Source: Azolla caroliniana
Taxonomy: Eukaryota > Polypodiophyta
Direction: 5' to 3'
NCBI GenBank assembly: GCA_043228905.1
Contig: JBHGNT010000011.1
Location: forward strand, 17,360,001 to 17,424,000
Length of the DNA: 64,000 nt
The notes beneath the pieces are model-generated. The model did no database searches and was not told the DNA's origin. It worked only from the letters and a program-made list of their open reading frames with translations. Shown in pieces: positions 21,895 to 34,206 of this stretch; position 1 is the stretch's first letter, and each line of letters starts with the position of its first letter. The position numbers and the translations under genes are program-made.

Positions 21895-24800
21895 GGACTT
21901 TGTGTTCCACTGCAGCATCACATCGATAAACGTGTCGACGATGTCGCTCCAAATGAGCCTCCATTCTCCCGCACACATATGTGTCAGACAACAGCAGCTC
22001 GTGAGCTTCACGACATGCTCTTTGGCTGCATCTGCAAAGTGTATAGTTCAATGCATCTTTCGAAGAATATAAATATGCTTGATGCTATGACGGAGCGATA
22101 TGCCCAAGGACTTTAGATGCCTCCTAGTCTACCCCGAAATGATCGTGAAAGTCGCGAAATAGTAGATGTATGATCATAATGTCCTCCTAGTGGACTGTGG
22201 TGAACATAAAGGTGGATGGCTTGTCAATTTTGCATCATTGTTTCACACGAGTTGTTGTTGTTGTTGATGGATATAGTCATTGCTTGTAGTCATCAAGTGA
22301 TTCCTTTGGATTAGAAGATTATTGGTCACCTTCAACTAACCCTACATGTTCATGACCCATAGGAGGAACACCACGGGTAGGGAATCCGCTCAAGATATTT
22401 CACATAAATTGTAGCACACATACTACTTTATTGGTATTAATTTAATGGTTATTAATTGGATTAATTATCTTCGACTAATTAAAATAATTGCCTCCTATTT
22501 GAGCTATGTTGATTTGATATTGATTACATTTTATTCCATGATGCTTAAATTGATTGAATGTTCATTATCACTTGTATTGATGATGATGTCGACGATAACG
22601 TATTTGTCTATGTGAGATCATTTATATGCTGCTATACATGCTTTAGTTTAAACATGAAGTCATCATTGAGTGATGACCTTGTCATTTTAAATAGTCACTG
22701 TTGGGTGATTCATAGCATGACACTTGTGGTAGCTTATTAACGTGCCAATATCAATTGTTTTTCATGTTGAATGTCTTGCAAAGGAAATGCAAAACGTGAC
22801 CAATTGAAATTATAGAATTAAAATTGGAAAGCTACCTTGGTTAAGCACGATGTAGGACCCAAATACGGATCATGTAGAGATCGCTATAGGATGACTATTT
22901 ACTTTTGAGAGGCAAGTTGCACATCATCATGGGTGGTGAGAGCCCTTTGTATCAATTTCTATAACAAGCATGACCATATAATATCCCGTGGTAAGTTATA
23001 CCGTAGTATTAGATACACACGAGGATAACTTACCATGTGATATTATATGGTCATGCCCATAACAAAGCATGAAGAAGGTAGAGATAAATTGTGTTTGTTG
23101 TTATCATACTATGATGGAATGTTTGACATCTCTCCAATTGAATCGAGCATTTGATTTATGTGTTAGTTTAAGCACTTGGTCGCTTGAATGGAAGCATCCT
23201 AAGATGAATCTAAGTGTGTGTGTGATCACAAAATTAACGAGGTTCCCAACCAAGCTAGGAAGAACTTGATTTTGACGGAATGTGTGTAACCTCCCTTCCC
23301 CCTCATAGGGATTAGCTCACATGATTATTGACACACGATTGTCCAATGGAGTGGGCTATTGGTGTCGGAGACCTCCGTTATAAGTGAGGAGATCACTTTT
23401 CACTATGGGTGCTAGATCCCTTACCTTATACCAATGCTTCAATATCTCATTGGGAATATTGCAATTTCGTTCAATTGCAACTCATCACAAATGAGGTGGC
23501 ATCCTTAGACCTTACACCTTGTGTTTTGATGTTTGCTCTTGAGGGATATTAAAAGTTTGTATAATTGTAACTTGTTAGTATAGTTATCGTTAGACCACCT
23601 AGACGTCATGGTTCAATGTTTGTGAGGCATATTGTGGGTTCATATATGCGGGAGTTCCAACTTGGACATTGGAGTATGTTTTTGGGATGTGTTACTCATC
23701 ACCACTTTTTAAATAAATTTAATGCTAGTGATATTTGAAGGGATTGAGTTTTTCTACAAATGTCTTGAACTCTTAATTATTTGTATAGATGTCAATTATG
23801 TATAGATATGCAAGGATCATTGAAAAAACATTGGAAGTCCATGTTGTGGATTGAGTGCAATTCAAATGGGAGTTTGGGTTGGGGTGGCATGTCAAGACCA
23901 TTTGAAAGTAAGTATCTACCCTAGTCTCCACCAAGAAAACGAAAAGGGAGGCTAGTTGTTTTAATCGCAGGGCATATAGTATGAGATCAAACGGAAATAT
24001 TAGTAAATAGGAAACATTGGTACTTAGCAATGAAATGTTATTGTTATGACAATTATGGTGTTTGTGTTGCATGTGATTGCCTTGCATGGTATGCTTACTC
24101 TAGTACAAAAAGTCCTCAACTTCACTAATTGGTGCTCCTTCTCTATATCATTTATATACTTGCACATAAGCAAGAATGATGTAGATTAGATCAAATATTC
24201 CAGTTGTTGAGCTTCATGTTTGATTAAAATTCATCGTCTAGTATCCTCATGGTTGTGATAAGTTCAATACAACAAAATCACTAAGGGACAGTAATGCACG
24301 AGTAGTACAACATCAATGGCACGCAAGAATGTCAATTGTATTAACAAATAACGTCTCAAACTTTCGTGGGAGTTTCTAAAATAAAAAGTAATTAAGAATA
24401 AAATGTATCAACCATATAGACACAATCCATGAAGATTAAGTTATATCCTAAGATAAAATAATGTCATATGTAATTAAGGTAGGTATATGATTGGTCCCAA
24501 TATTAAAGTGACACTAATATGTTGTCCTTAACACGTGCGTGCGTGTGTTGTGGGCACACCACGAAACAACTTAAACAACCTATCAACGAAGTGACTTTGA
24601 TCCTTAACTAGTCATGTGCTTCGAACCTAATATTTTTACTATCAAGCCCAGAACTATTGACTTTCCCATCACATATGAATAATAAATCCCCATGTGTGTT
24701 ATAATAAAACGTTAATGAATGGATGTTGCTTTGGCGTTTTAATACTATGGCGATCCCGAAACCTAATCGGATCTACAGTGCCGTCGATGCACACTAACGA

Positions 24801-26004
24801 AAGGTGTCATTTGCCCCCTTTTAAAAAACTCGATTTTTTCTTTTCACGCGAGAGATCACAAGGATTGAATCTCGGATCATGATATTTAAACCGAAATTAG
24901 TTACTAGAGGGTCTAGCATTAACATAATGGATAAAAGAGGGGAGAATATGACAAATGTATTGGGGTAATCTATCACCTACAAGACTTAGTTAGTTTCTTA
25001 ATAGATAGAGGCTACTCTTGCATATGATGACAAAATGTGAGAGGTGTGTAGGAAATTAGGAGACAATCCAAGCTATGCATGTGCACAGATGGAATGGAAA
25101 ACCATTTTAAAAAATATGCTTATGTTGGTCACATGTTATGGGGACACTTAGGGGACACCTTTAGATATTAAATCATATAGTGCCTAGCTAGTCAAACTAA
25201 ACTCATAATAATTTACTGATGGATTCCTGCAATAAGTCACATTTACAACTAGATCGAGAGGATCATCGACAAATCTTTCTCCCTTTTAACGTGTCTGTCT
25301 TTTGATCCCCATGTATGTGAGCGTCTCCACTAGCAAGTGAAAGCTAGCGATATGCATCGTGTGTGCGTGTATCTTTAACTATCTATCTATCGATCTATGT
25401 ATCTAATCTATCTATATTTGTCTGTGTGTGAAATGTTCGTAATTATGTATGGCTCATGTTGAATTTCCAGTTTGATATAATCAGACTGGATATATTCATC
25501 AATGGAAGGGTGAAAGGAATGACAATTATTAATGATTTGATAATTTAGTATGTAATAAATATGTGATCGATGTGGACGCAGTCTTAGCGAGTTTGAATAA
25601 TAATGATCATGGTCACCAGGACAATGTAGCTGTTCCGTTTATTGATCATCCGTTTTGGAAAGAAAGAAGATCAAACGCCGTTCAAATTACGCATCGCACT
25701 TAAATATTGACGCCATTTTAAAGAGAAATAATTAAATTCACTTGTCGTATGAAATTGCATCATCATCATCATCATGTGGTTTTTGTATAATGATTAGAAC
25801 ACCCCCTTTATTAGTTATTTTAGGAATAGTGACTAATTATACAATTAATGATTGGGAGATTAAAAAGAATTCCTTTTTGTAGGATATGACATATTCATAT
25901 ATCACATCCATTGGATTAATTCGGAAGCTAATTATATACTTCTCGTTAATAAGTTGTATGGGTACAGTAAGTATTCTTAATCATATATGTGTTTATACAA
26001 GAGA
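21892..26004. other. AT-rich intergenic DNA
   Basis: No convincing coding exon. Contents seen: a hairpin-forming inverted repeat at 22968-23056 (listed separately), a weak tRNA B-box-like sequence on the minus strand at about 24848-24872, and a short TCTA-rich tract at 25378-25420. The right end is the 3' flank of the AP2/ERF gene. Confidence 0.5.
22968..23056. repeat. 32-bp near-perfect inverted repeat (foldback)
   Basis: Arm 1 at 22968-22999 starts GCATGACCATATAATATC; the reverse complement of arm 2 at 23025-23056 starts identically and differs at only about three positions in 32. The loop is 25 bases. A direct repeat ATAACAA(A)GCATGA begins at 22961 and again at 23060, flanking or overlapping the arms. 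Confidence 0.85.
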
Positions 26005-27803
26005 TTAGTAGAGGAAATCATCTAGGATGATGGAATGTAAGTAGTCATCCTCATGCAGCTGATCAGTATTGGTGTTGTAGTTATAATTATAATTATTACT
26101 AAGATTCGTTGGGTAGTCATTGCAATATAATTGTTGTTGGAGATCGGGGGAATAATTTATTGGCTGATCACTAATATTAGCATTAGCATTGGAATGAGCG
26201 ATCGTGCTTTGATCATCTAATAGTGTGGGATGATGACAATATTGCTGTTGCTGATCATGATTAATTGTTTGTTGAAGCTGCAAAAGTTGATCCATGACGT
26301 CGTAATGGTCCGTATAGCTCTGCTGCGGATGATTAGGAGAAGAAGAAGCAGTAATGGGATAGAAATTAAGCGGTAATAAACCACTGCTATGATTGGCGGG
26401 TGGGTTTATTATAGAGGCGTTGATATTATGGAGGTGATGATGATCACGAGCGAAGAAGGGATCATTAAAACCAGAGTCATAATTAGGGGGCGGTGGCGAT
26501 GGATTGATGAGCAGCAGTTCACGGGCATAATATTGGTCGATGAGATTGACATCATCAGGGATGAAATCGATGGTGCAGGGACTGTGAAAGGTGGATTCAT
26601 GAGGAAGAAGAGGGTGAGGAGGCGAAGGGAGGCAGAATGATGATGTTGTAGCAGCGGTCATCTCATTAGCGTTAGCGATGTTATCATCATGGCAATGATG
26701 ATAATAAGTAGGGTTAAAACTGGGCAAGACAGGGCTGGGTAATACTGAGGCAGGAGTGGTGGTGTTGTCATCATGATGATCATGATGATCATGATGATCA
26801 ACATGATCATGGTCGTCAAGGATCAGAGGATCATGGCAAGAAACTGCATTAATGGCAAGGCCGGGGCCTGAGCCTGCTAACAACAACAGATCATGATGAG
26901 TACCTAGCTGATGATGAGGATGAGGATGAGGATGATGATGAGTGGCGAAGGATTTAGGCGGGAATGGATGATGATCATCCCCACCTGAGGAAGAAAAGGA
27001 GGAGGAGGAGGAGGAGGGAGATGATGATGGTGATGGTGATGGTGATGATCTACGATCAGCAGCGGATGAAGGATTAATGGCGGCGGCGGCGGCGGCGGCG
27101 ATGTGGCAGGTACTAGCAGTAGTGCAGGTAGCTGCGGGGGTGTGCTTATTATTATTAATGGCGGCGCTGGTGGATAAAACCCGAGTGCAAGTACTACCGG
27201 CGGCGGCGGCGGCGGCGGCGCGTTTGGTGGTGGTGGTGCGATTGGTGGTGGCGGCGGCGGCTGAGGCGGCGGACTCGAGGGAGCAGCGCTGGAGCTTGCG
27301 GCGCAGGGCGGGGCTGAAGATGGATGCGGCGGAGAAGCAGGCGGCGGTGAGCGAGAGCGCGGAGTGGGCGTAGTTCGTCTTGGCCTTCGGCCCGCACAGC
27401 ATCCACGCCGCCGTGTCGTACGCCCGCACCGCCTCCTCCCTCGTCGGAAATGTCCCCAGCCATACCCTCCTCTTCCTGTACCTCCATATATATATATATA
27501 TTACACACAGTTAGGCCCCCAACCACTAAACCCTAAACCCTAAACCCCCCTTAAAAACTTGTTCAGTTTGAATTTGACCCCCACCACATTCAACACAATT
27601 CCATCCAGCAACCCCCTTTCCATTCCATTCCAATTTCAACCAATCCATTCCTTAAAACTAATTATCAATCAAATTATGAATGAGCGAGCTGACGAGATTA
27701 ATTGAACTCACGAGATGGGATGCCTTATTTCGGATACCCACGATCCCCAATGCCTCTGCCGCACCCCTCTCAATCGATTGCTGCTACTGTTATTGCCCCC
27801 CAT
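26005..27803 (-). CDS. AP2/ERF transcription factor, SHINE/WIN-like (ERF group V type)
   Basis: Nuclear DNA-binding regulator. Exon 1 is 27712-27803, exon 2 is 26005-27475; the 236-base intron is GT-AG and splits the AP2 domain just after EIRHPI, where the SHINE/WIN and related group V genes also have an intron. The product is 520 residues. The AP2 domain covers residues 11-66: [18 protein letters not shown], then RRVWLGTF and [18 protein letters not shown]. It is followed by ALRRKLQRC, resembling the conserved motif after the domain in that group. The remaining ~430 residues are low complexity: alanine runs, a serine/proline tract, [10 protein letters not shown] repeats and asparagine/glutamine-rich stretches. 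This is far longer than the ~200-residue Arabidopsis SHN proteins. ATG at 27801-27803 was chosen because it lies ten codons before the domain; an in-frame upstream ATG at 27899 is possible. SHN proteins promote cuticle/wax genes; the target set here is unknown. The 5' part is GC-rich (CGG runs). Confidence 0.88.
27527..27547 (+). promoter_or_regulatory. Triple telo-box in the AP2/ERF intron
   Basis: Three tandem copies of the plant telomere-type unit AAACCCT lie in the single intron. Telo-boxes are known plant cis-elements (bound by TRB-type proteins) near 5' ends of genes. A regulatory role here is inferred from position only. Confidence 0.55.
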
Positions 27804-28599
27804 TATTAATCGCTGCCCGGGTGCACACCTCAGACTGGGAAGTAGTGTTATATATCGACTGGAATCAGAGAGCAGGCGTAAATGGCGACCGACGATCATG
27901 AAATGATTTAGAAACGCAGGGGCCGATTAGGTAATGTTTAAATCGTCAAAAATTCATGGGAGAGGTTCGTGATAGGAAGAAAGAATGTGATTTAGATTGA
28001 CACGCAAAGCCGAGCTGATCGAGCTGCTATTGATTAATTATTATACGTCTTAAGAATAGCAAGTAATAATATATATGGAATGGTTATGAGATCACAGACA
28101 CAGAGATAGAGAGAGAGACACACACACGCATACACAAAGAAAAGAGAAGAGATATTGATTTGCCTGCAACTAGAGCAAAAGAAGAGGATTAATTAAACAG
28201 ATGAGAATGGGCACCTGCTGAATCTCTGATGAAGGAAACGAATGTATATATATATATATAAGGGTCGTGTGGAAACAGCCCTTCGACCCCCCCCCCCCCT
28301 TCCCTTCCCTTCCATTCCCATCCCATAGGTTTTCTGTGCATTTGCAGAGCGGAAATAAAAATACTATGAGAATTAGAATAATGTGGGGGTGGTTTGAGCA
28401 GGGGAGGGTAATAGCCATAGCCATAGCCATAGCCATAGTCTAGCTCCTATTACCTTCTTTCTTTCTCTTTCTTTCCCTCTCTCCCAAAACCCCTCCTTTT
28501 TATGCAATTGAAAGGGAACAGTAGTAGCAGTTATCAGAGCAGCAGCCAAAAATAAAAAGACTTACAGAAGAAAAATGAGAATGAGAATGAATTGATTAG

Positions 28600-28643
28600 A
28601 GAGTCCGGATTCGAACCCAAGTCATTACACACACACACACACG
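28600..28643 (-). mobile_element. Probable truncated tRNA-derived SINE head
   Basis: The minus strand reads a (GT)n tract, then ACTTGGGTTCGAATCCGGAC, which contains a perfect pol III B box GGTTCGAATCC. A (GT)n tract also precedes the tRNA-like head at 21401. No A box or body is recognisable. Confidence 0.4.
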
Positions 28644-30769
28644 AAGAAAAGAACCCTATATATTGACTAAAACAAAACAAAAAACGAAAAATCTTCCACT
28701 CATACTAGTCTTAAGTACACACCAAAATTGGTCACTATTTTTGCCCAATTCAATCTATATAGCCTTTAATGTATTGTCTAACATCAAATACATGTATACA
28801 TGTATCATGTACATATACACACACACACATAGGTAAGTTTGGTGGCTCTTTCTAAGTTTTTGATGTCTTGCTTGTGTGTATCCTTTTGATTTCCTATCTG
28901 ACATGTAATCCACGAAATGGGCGTCATCCTTTATTATTATCTAGGAGCTCCTTAGGGTTCCCTTGGCCTCCCTTGTCGACATCCCTTAAGAAATTGAATC
29001 CGTGGAAAACGACACACCCGTTTGTCGATTACAATACGTAACCCACAATCCCGAAACGTGTCTCGCTAGTGGCCGATGACGTCGTGTAGTATGTCACATG
29101 TGCTTCACCATCTCTCCCCCCATGATATGCATGCATAGCTAGGCTCATATATTATTCTGCACTTGGGAATCCTGTCTGTTTTTTATCGGCCATGTTGTTG
29201 TGGTTGGCGTACTACTGGTCTCATGATAACTGTGTGCTTGCACTAATACTGTTATCCATGTCGTTCTCTATGTAATGAGTCTATGAAGGGCACCCCCCTA
29301 TATTTCGAAACAATTGTCCCCTTTCTAGTTAAAAGACATAAGTTAGCAAACGCCCTTGTGGATTACCATAGGCTTCTTTTTTAGTTAAGGCTAGTAATAC
29401 ACGTCGAAGGCATTATTAATTATGAGCAAGTGTCAATATAAAGCACATGTTGCTAGATTTCATGAAGCCTTGTCCTCGAGTGGGATACTAGTCATTATTT
29501 GTCTATAAGTTTCTTAGTTCTCCCTTTTGAGCCTAGTACCTTTTTCCTTTCATTCAAAAGGCCACTCTTGGTGTGCAAGACGTGTGCACATGCATTCTTA
29601 GAAGTCGGAGATGCGTCCCCTTCATTATCCTGATCAAGTATAATGGATGTTTGCAACCTGTTCATTACAACTAGTCTTAACCACAAGAGTCAAGGAAATT
29701 TAGCATGTGGACTAGTCTGCAACATTAAATTGGGTTCTTGTTAATAAACACTATCTACATGTTTCACAAAAAGCTCACTACTTCACAATGCAAAATGCAA
29801 TCAATATTAAATGTCCACAATTTTGAAACTTGATCAAATAACTTGTCGATAGTCATTATGAACCGTACTGATATTTCGTTTTTATATGCTTTGTGAATCC
29901 TTGTGGTAGAGGACTCATCCTTATAACTATGGATGGTGAGAATAATGTAATTTGTAGGCAAGGTTTTAAATTGGTATTTAAGGTTATGAACTCTAGTATA
30001 ATATGAATCCATGTCACATCATTTTCTCAAATTGCTTGCCACGTCTTTGGAATTACATACAATATGACAAGTTTTTTGCCATGTAAATGAACTATATATA
30101 ATTTATAAAACTTTATGATTGTTTGAGATATTGTGAAATTAATAATGACCTTGGATTTCCATTTAAGTATAGGTCCTAGGCATAGGACAATCCAATGCCA
30201 TCACTTTTCTACTCGATAGATCAATCCTAATCTTGTTTTCCCACCATCCATTGAAAAAGCGGGTTGCCAATAAACGATACTTCACAAATTGCTAACCATG
30301 TTCATTATTTTATAGTTTTAGTTATGGCCCTATGAGTACCGTAATTTGTATGGATAAGCTCCATACATAGATTAATTAAAAGTGACTTGGTGCAGACACT
30401 AAGTTTTATATGACTTTGATGTGCTCTATAGCTAGAGTATTCGACATCACATCTTAGACACCACATTTGGAAGTATGTGGCAAATTATGTAGCACAACGT
30501 TTTTCTTTTGCACAAGATTAAATTCATGGAAACGTAAACCATCAAAAAGCTGCATTTGAATGTTGATATAGATTAATCAAATGACAAAATAGTAAATTAT
30601 CTGATCAATACCTTCATTGTAAAGTTTTTCCAAGTGTTTGGTATCTAGATGTATTTGAAAACACTGAAATGTTTGAAGATGACCCAATGACGATAACCAC
30701 AAGAACATTTAGTTTACGAGACCCTTCAAAATATACAAAACTGGTGTTCCTAAGTGTTTCATAGCATAG

Positions 30770-31940
30770 GTTATTAAGATATTAGATTTATAGCTCTATG
30801 AAGTGATATTGAGTTCACAATTTGCAAAAACACAGATAATATGTTGGTGTGCATGGTAGATGGATACTGCCTTTCTAGAACCAACAATAACACTATAAAA
30901 AATTAATCATGCTTTATCATGTGGTTTGCATAATACTGCTTTTCTAGAACCAACAATAACACTATAAAATAAATCATTTTTATCCCGTAGTTCGTAGTAA
31001 CAAATTTGTATTTATTATGATGTTGCTAGGTCAAAATCTAATAGAACACAATCTGTAGGATACATGCACGACATTCCCATTCCAAGACTAGTCATAAAAC
31101 ACCGATTAACGTTTGATACTATATTATGCACAGAAAGGAACATGTAAAGTATTGCGATTTTGGTGCTCATTGTAGATGGACATTATTATGGGCATATAGG
31201 GATGAAGTCTAAAGGTAATTTCAATGGTTTAAGGGTATGATAAGTGGAAACTAGTTTATTCAAGGATCCAAGATAAACCATGAGATCCATGATACATGGG
31301 AACACCATGGGTTGGGAGCATAAGGAGTTGGGCTATGTAAATGGGGATTGCTACTCTCTTAATTACAACATCTTGAGAAGCTTTTGAGACTCTATCGGTG
31401 AGGCAAAGCTCTCTTATTTTGGATATGCTCATCTTTGAGTCAACTTCCAAGGTATAACATAAGGTAATATCTATTGGTGTGGAATGTTGATAGTATTTAC
31501 TTTTCATCTTGCGACGTTTACTTAGGGCTGGTTTGGTGTGGTTAAGCTCCCCTGCACATTACTTTCTTAATCTTACTTAAAATTCATTTGTTGTCATTAA
31601 TATTTGACTCATAACAAACATGCAAAATATTTCGTTTCAGATGTCATCAGTGGGACACTAATTGACATTTGATATTTTGTTAAGGTATTAAAATGATAGA
31701 AGTATGAGGTCATCACAAGCTAGAATATGCACAATGTTGCCTTTCTAACTATAATAATAGAACACCAATTAATGTTCGATACCGTAGTTTGGTAACGTAT
31801 TAAACTCATAGTAGTATGATCTATTGAGCTCAAAATCCACAAAGGGACATGTCGTGTGTTGGTCATGTGCATGGTAGATGGACATGCACAATGTTGTGTT
31901 GCCCATGCTATTAGTAGAACACCAAAATGCTTGATTATAA
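30770..31940. repeat. Cluster of diverged repeat units
   Basis: The stretch at 30808-30864 (ATTGAGTTCACAATTTGC ... GTGCATGGTAGATGGA) recurs at 31825-31884. A second motif (AGAACCAACAATAACACTAT) is duplicated at 30878 and 30943, about 65 bases apart. A third (AACACCRATTAAYGTTYGATAC) is at about 31097 and 31751. The units are spread irregularly and are 70-90 percent alike by eye; none encodes protein. Confidence 0.6.
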
Positions 31941-32227
31941 ATTCAATATCCATCATGAATTTTTAATAAAGAGGTTTTGACACAATATTGTTGCATTGGT
32001 TATTGACTATTCAGACAGTTTAATTGCACATGAGACGATGATAATGAACTAGAATACAAAAATGATCTATATAGTACAGGAAAACACATGCTCTTCATGG
32101 AACCCACTATATTTTGGGTAAAGCATGATATTATTCCTAAGATGTTGTGTTGTGCAAACACTTATTGTTAAATAGTTATATCACATAGTGTAGCCTTAGT
32201 ATATAAAAGTAGCAAAATCCCCAATAT

Positions 32228-32854
32228 TGTTTTTTTTTTTCCAAAAAAAACTTTTTCCATTAGTTATAAAATTTTACAAATGAGACGATTATATACGAAT
32301 CCCTTTAGGGACACGATAGTTCCATCTTATGTGGATGCCCACAGACTCAAGAAAGGGAGAGGATGACCATTGTTGGATGAAGGCTATTCGTTGTCTTTCA
32401 ACTCCATCGGAGCCGCCCTTAAGGCCATCATATTGGCTCTTCAGAGTGGCTACAATTTCACTCCATATCTCTTGTAGTAACCTTGTTGGATGTGTGGTTT
32501 GGTTGGAGAAGACTCGCCTACATTGTTGTTTCCATAGAATCCAAAGAGTTATTGGGCTGACCAATTCCAACACCTCTTGAGATTTGTCATTAAGAGGAGT
32601 GGAGTGGACATTGCTGCTGGAGGAGAAAAGGACCACTTGTGCTTTTATCACCAAAGTCATCCCCTCCTCCTGATGCTCGTATTTGCCAACTGCGGTCTGC
32701 CATGATAGCCAACATATATTTCCCCACTTGATTCAGCCTTGCACCTGGCATAACTGCAACAAGCGGCCAACCCCCCGCCATATTCGATGGGATGTTGGGC
32801 AATCCCACTGAACGTGTTGTATTGATTCTATTGCATGTGGGCACTCTACACAAT
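32228..32854 (-). mobile_element. LINE-2, C-terminal zinc-finger end, copy 1 (split by Gypsy-1)
   Basis: The minus strand encodes the zf-RVT type end of a plant LINE: HCVECPHAIESIQHVQWDCP near 32800-32853, then the frame ending at 32289 with ITLWILWKQQCRRVFSNQ and LLQEIWSEIVATLKSQYDGL. These parallel the second copy at 62400-62645 (SYIWKAQCLKVFQN, IIYGIWTEIVHNL). Both copies end in the same T-run/GG/A-run signature (32228-32255 here). Frameshifts make it non-functional. It continues at 34856-34925 beyond the inserted Gypsy-1. Confidence 0.78.
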
Positions 32855-34163
32855 GGCCAACCGGATCCGGAAGAAAGCATACCGATTCTTTCTCCGGGAC
32901 GGATACTTATGGAAGCACCCGAAGAAGAGAAACGGCATCCCGCTCCGAGTGGTGGCGATGGAGGAGGAATAGAAGGAGTTGCTGAAGGCCTACCACGACA
33001 ACCCCTGGGCTGGACACCGTGGGACGTGGGCCACGTTCGAGAAACTGAAGGGGAAGTACTGGTGGCTGGGACTGTACCGGGACGTGCATCGGTTCGTGAC
33101 AACTTGTGAGAGCTGTCAGATACACTCCATAGTCCGACATCGGGACGAGCTTCACCCTACATACCCTCCGGCCATCCACTTCAAATGGATGGTAGATTTG
33201 GTGACGATGCCGATGGGCGTAGGGCAGATGCGATATCTAGTGCTGGCCCGGGAGGACCTGACGAACCAGGTGGAAGGCCGAGCCCTGCAGAACAAAACGA
33301 CCGCGGCCGTGTGTCAGTTCCTGATCGAGGACGTGATATGCCGGTACGGGTGCGTCGTGAAGATTGTGGCTGACCGCGGGGAGTTGGACGCCGAAGAGGC
33401 TGAGGAACTGTTCGACCGGTTAGGGGTCAAGCTCTCGCTCACCACAACGTACAATCCGGAGGCGAACGGGAAGGTGGAGCGCGGACACGGACCGATCGTC
33501 AAAGCGCTAGTCCGGGCGTGCGAAGGCCAGGTCGGGAACTGGCCACGACTGTTACCCTATGCCTTGTGGGCGGACCGGACAACGCACAGTTCGGTAACCG
33601 GGTTCATGCCGTCAGGGCTCATGTTCGGACAGAAGCCGATCATGCCAATGGAACAGATGATCTCCTCTTGGGCGACAGTGGACTGGAGAGACGAGATGAG
33701 CCAAGAAGAACTGCTAGCGGCGCGTATACGGAAGCTCGAGCGGAGGCCAGAGGACGTGGAACGAGCGGCGGAGAGACTTCGGGCGATAAGGATGAGGAAC
33801 AAAGCCCGGTTCGACCGAATGCACCGGCTCCGACCAAAAAAAATCGAGGAAGGCAACTGGGTGCTAGTCTACGATAACAGCCTCGACAACCAACACCGAG
33901 CAACGCGGAAGTTTGCAAAGCGGTGGTTCGGGCCTTACGTGGTAACGAGCGCCAACGACAACGGGACGTATCACTTGGCGGAACTCGACGGTACGGGGAT
34001 GGCGATACCGGTGGCGGGAAAGCGGATCAAAGCGTTCAAGAAGCGCCACGATGGCGAACCGGATCTAAGAGGCTTGGACAACGACGAAGAACAGTCCGAG
34101 ACGGAGGACGAACCGATGGACGAGGAACCGGAACCCGGACCGGTTTTCTCCAACCAAAACTGA
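32855..34163 (+). pseudogene. Gypsy-1 integrase and C-terminal domain (partial pol)
   Basis: The open frame from 32979 to the stop at 34161-34163 is uninterrupted (394 residues). A stop at about 32970 separates it from the linker RKKAYRFFLRDGYLWKHPKK upstream. It shows the H2C2 zinc finger (AGHRGTWATFEK ... TTCESCQIH), the integrase core with D in KWMVDLVTM, D in IVADRGELD and E in NPEANGKVERGH, then the WADRTTHSSVTGFMP block and a C-terminal GPYVV..NDNGTYHLAELDGT domain. Reverse transcriptase, RNase H and gag are missing, so it cannot act alone. The WADRTTHSS/SWATVDW pattern resembles Ty3 elements of fungi as I remember them. Confidence 0.85.
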
Positions 34164-34206
34164 ATTTTGGTGCATACCAGTGGATGCGCGGTTAGGTGGG
34201 GGCGGA

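Larger units (their letters stand above)
27804..32227. other. AP2/ERF upstream region and AT-rich intergenic DNA
   Basis: The first ~1 kb is the likely promoter and leader, with TA runs (28244-28260), a C run at 28290-28300 and a (GCCATA)n run at about 28411-28438. A sequence at 28600-28625 contains a tRNA-type B box on the minus strand (GGTTCGAATCC) next to a (CA)n tract. The remainder is AT-rich. No convincing coding exon was found. Diverged repeats at 30770-31940 are listed separately. Confidence 0.5.

Noticed and set aside
26389-27373. Open frames opposite or overlapping the AP2/ERF gene (for example alanine/valine-rich frames on plus)
   Set aside because: Mirror frames of the repetitive GC-rich coding strand; the AP2 domain fixes the real frame.
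28170-28436. Signal-peptide-like frame on minus starting with repeated Met-Ala
   Set aside because: The start is a (GCCATA)n repeat and the rest has TA and C runs; no homology seen. More likely leader/promoter sequence of the AP2/ERF gene.
30770-31940. CRISPR-like array
   Set aside because: Repeats are long, diverged and irregularly spaced, in a plant nuclear context.
33518-34195. Arg-rich frames in both strands over the Gypsy-1 integrase
   Set aside because: Shadows of the GC-rich integrase frame, which carries the H2C2 finger and D,D,E residues.
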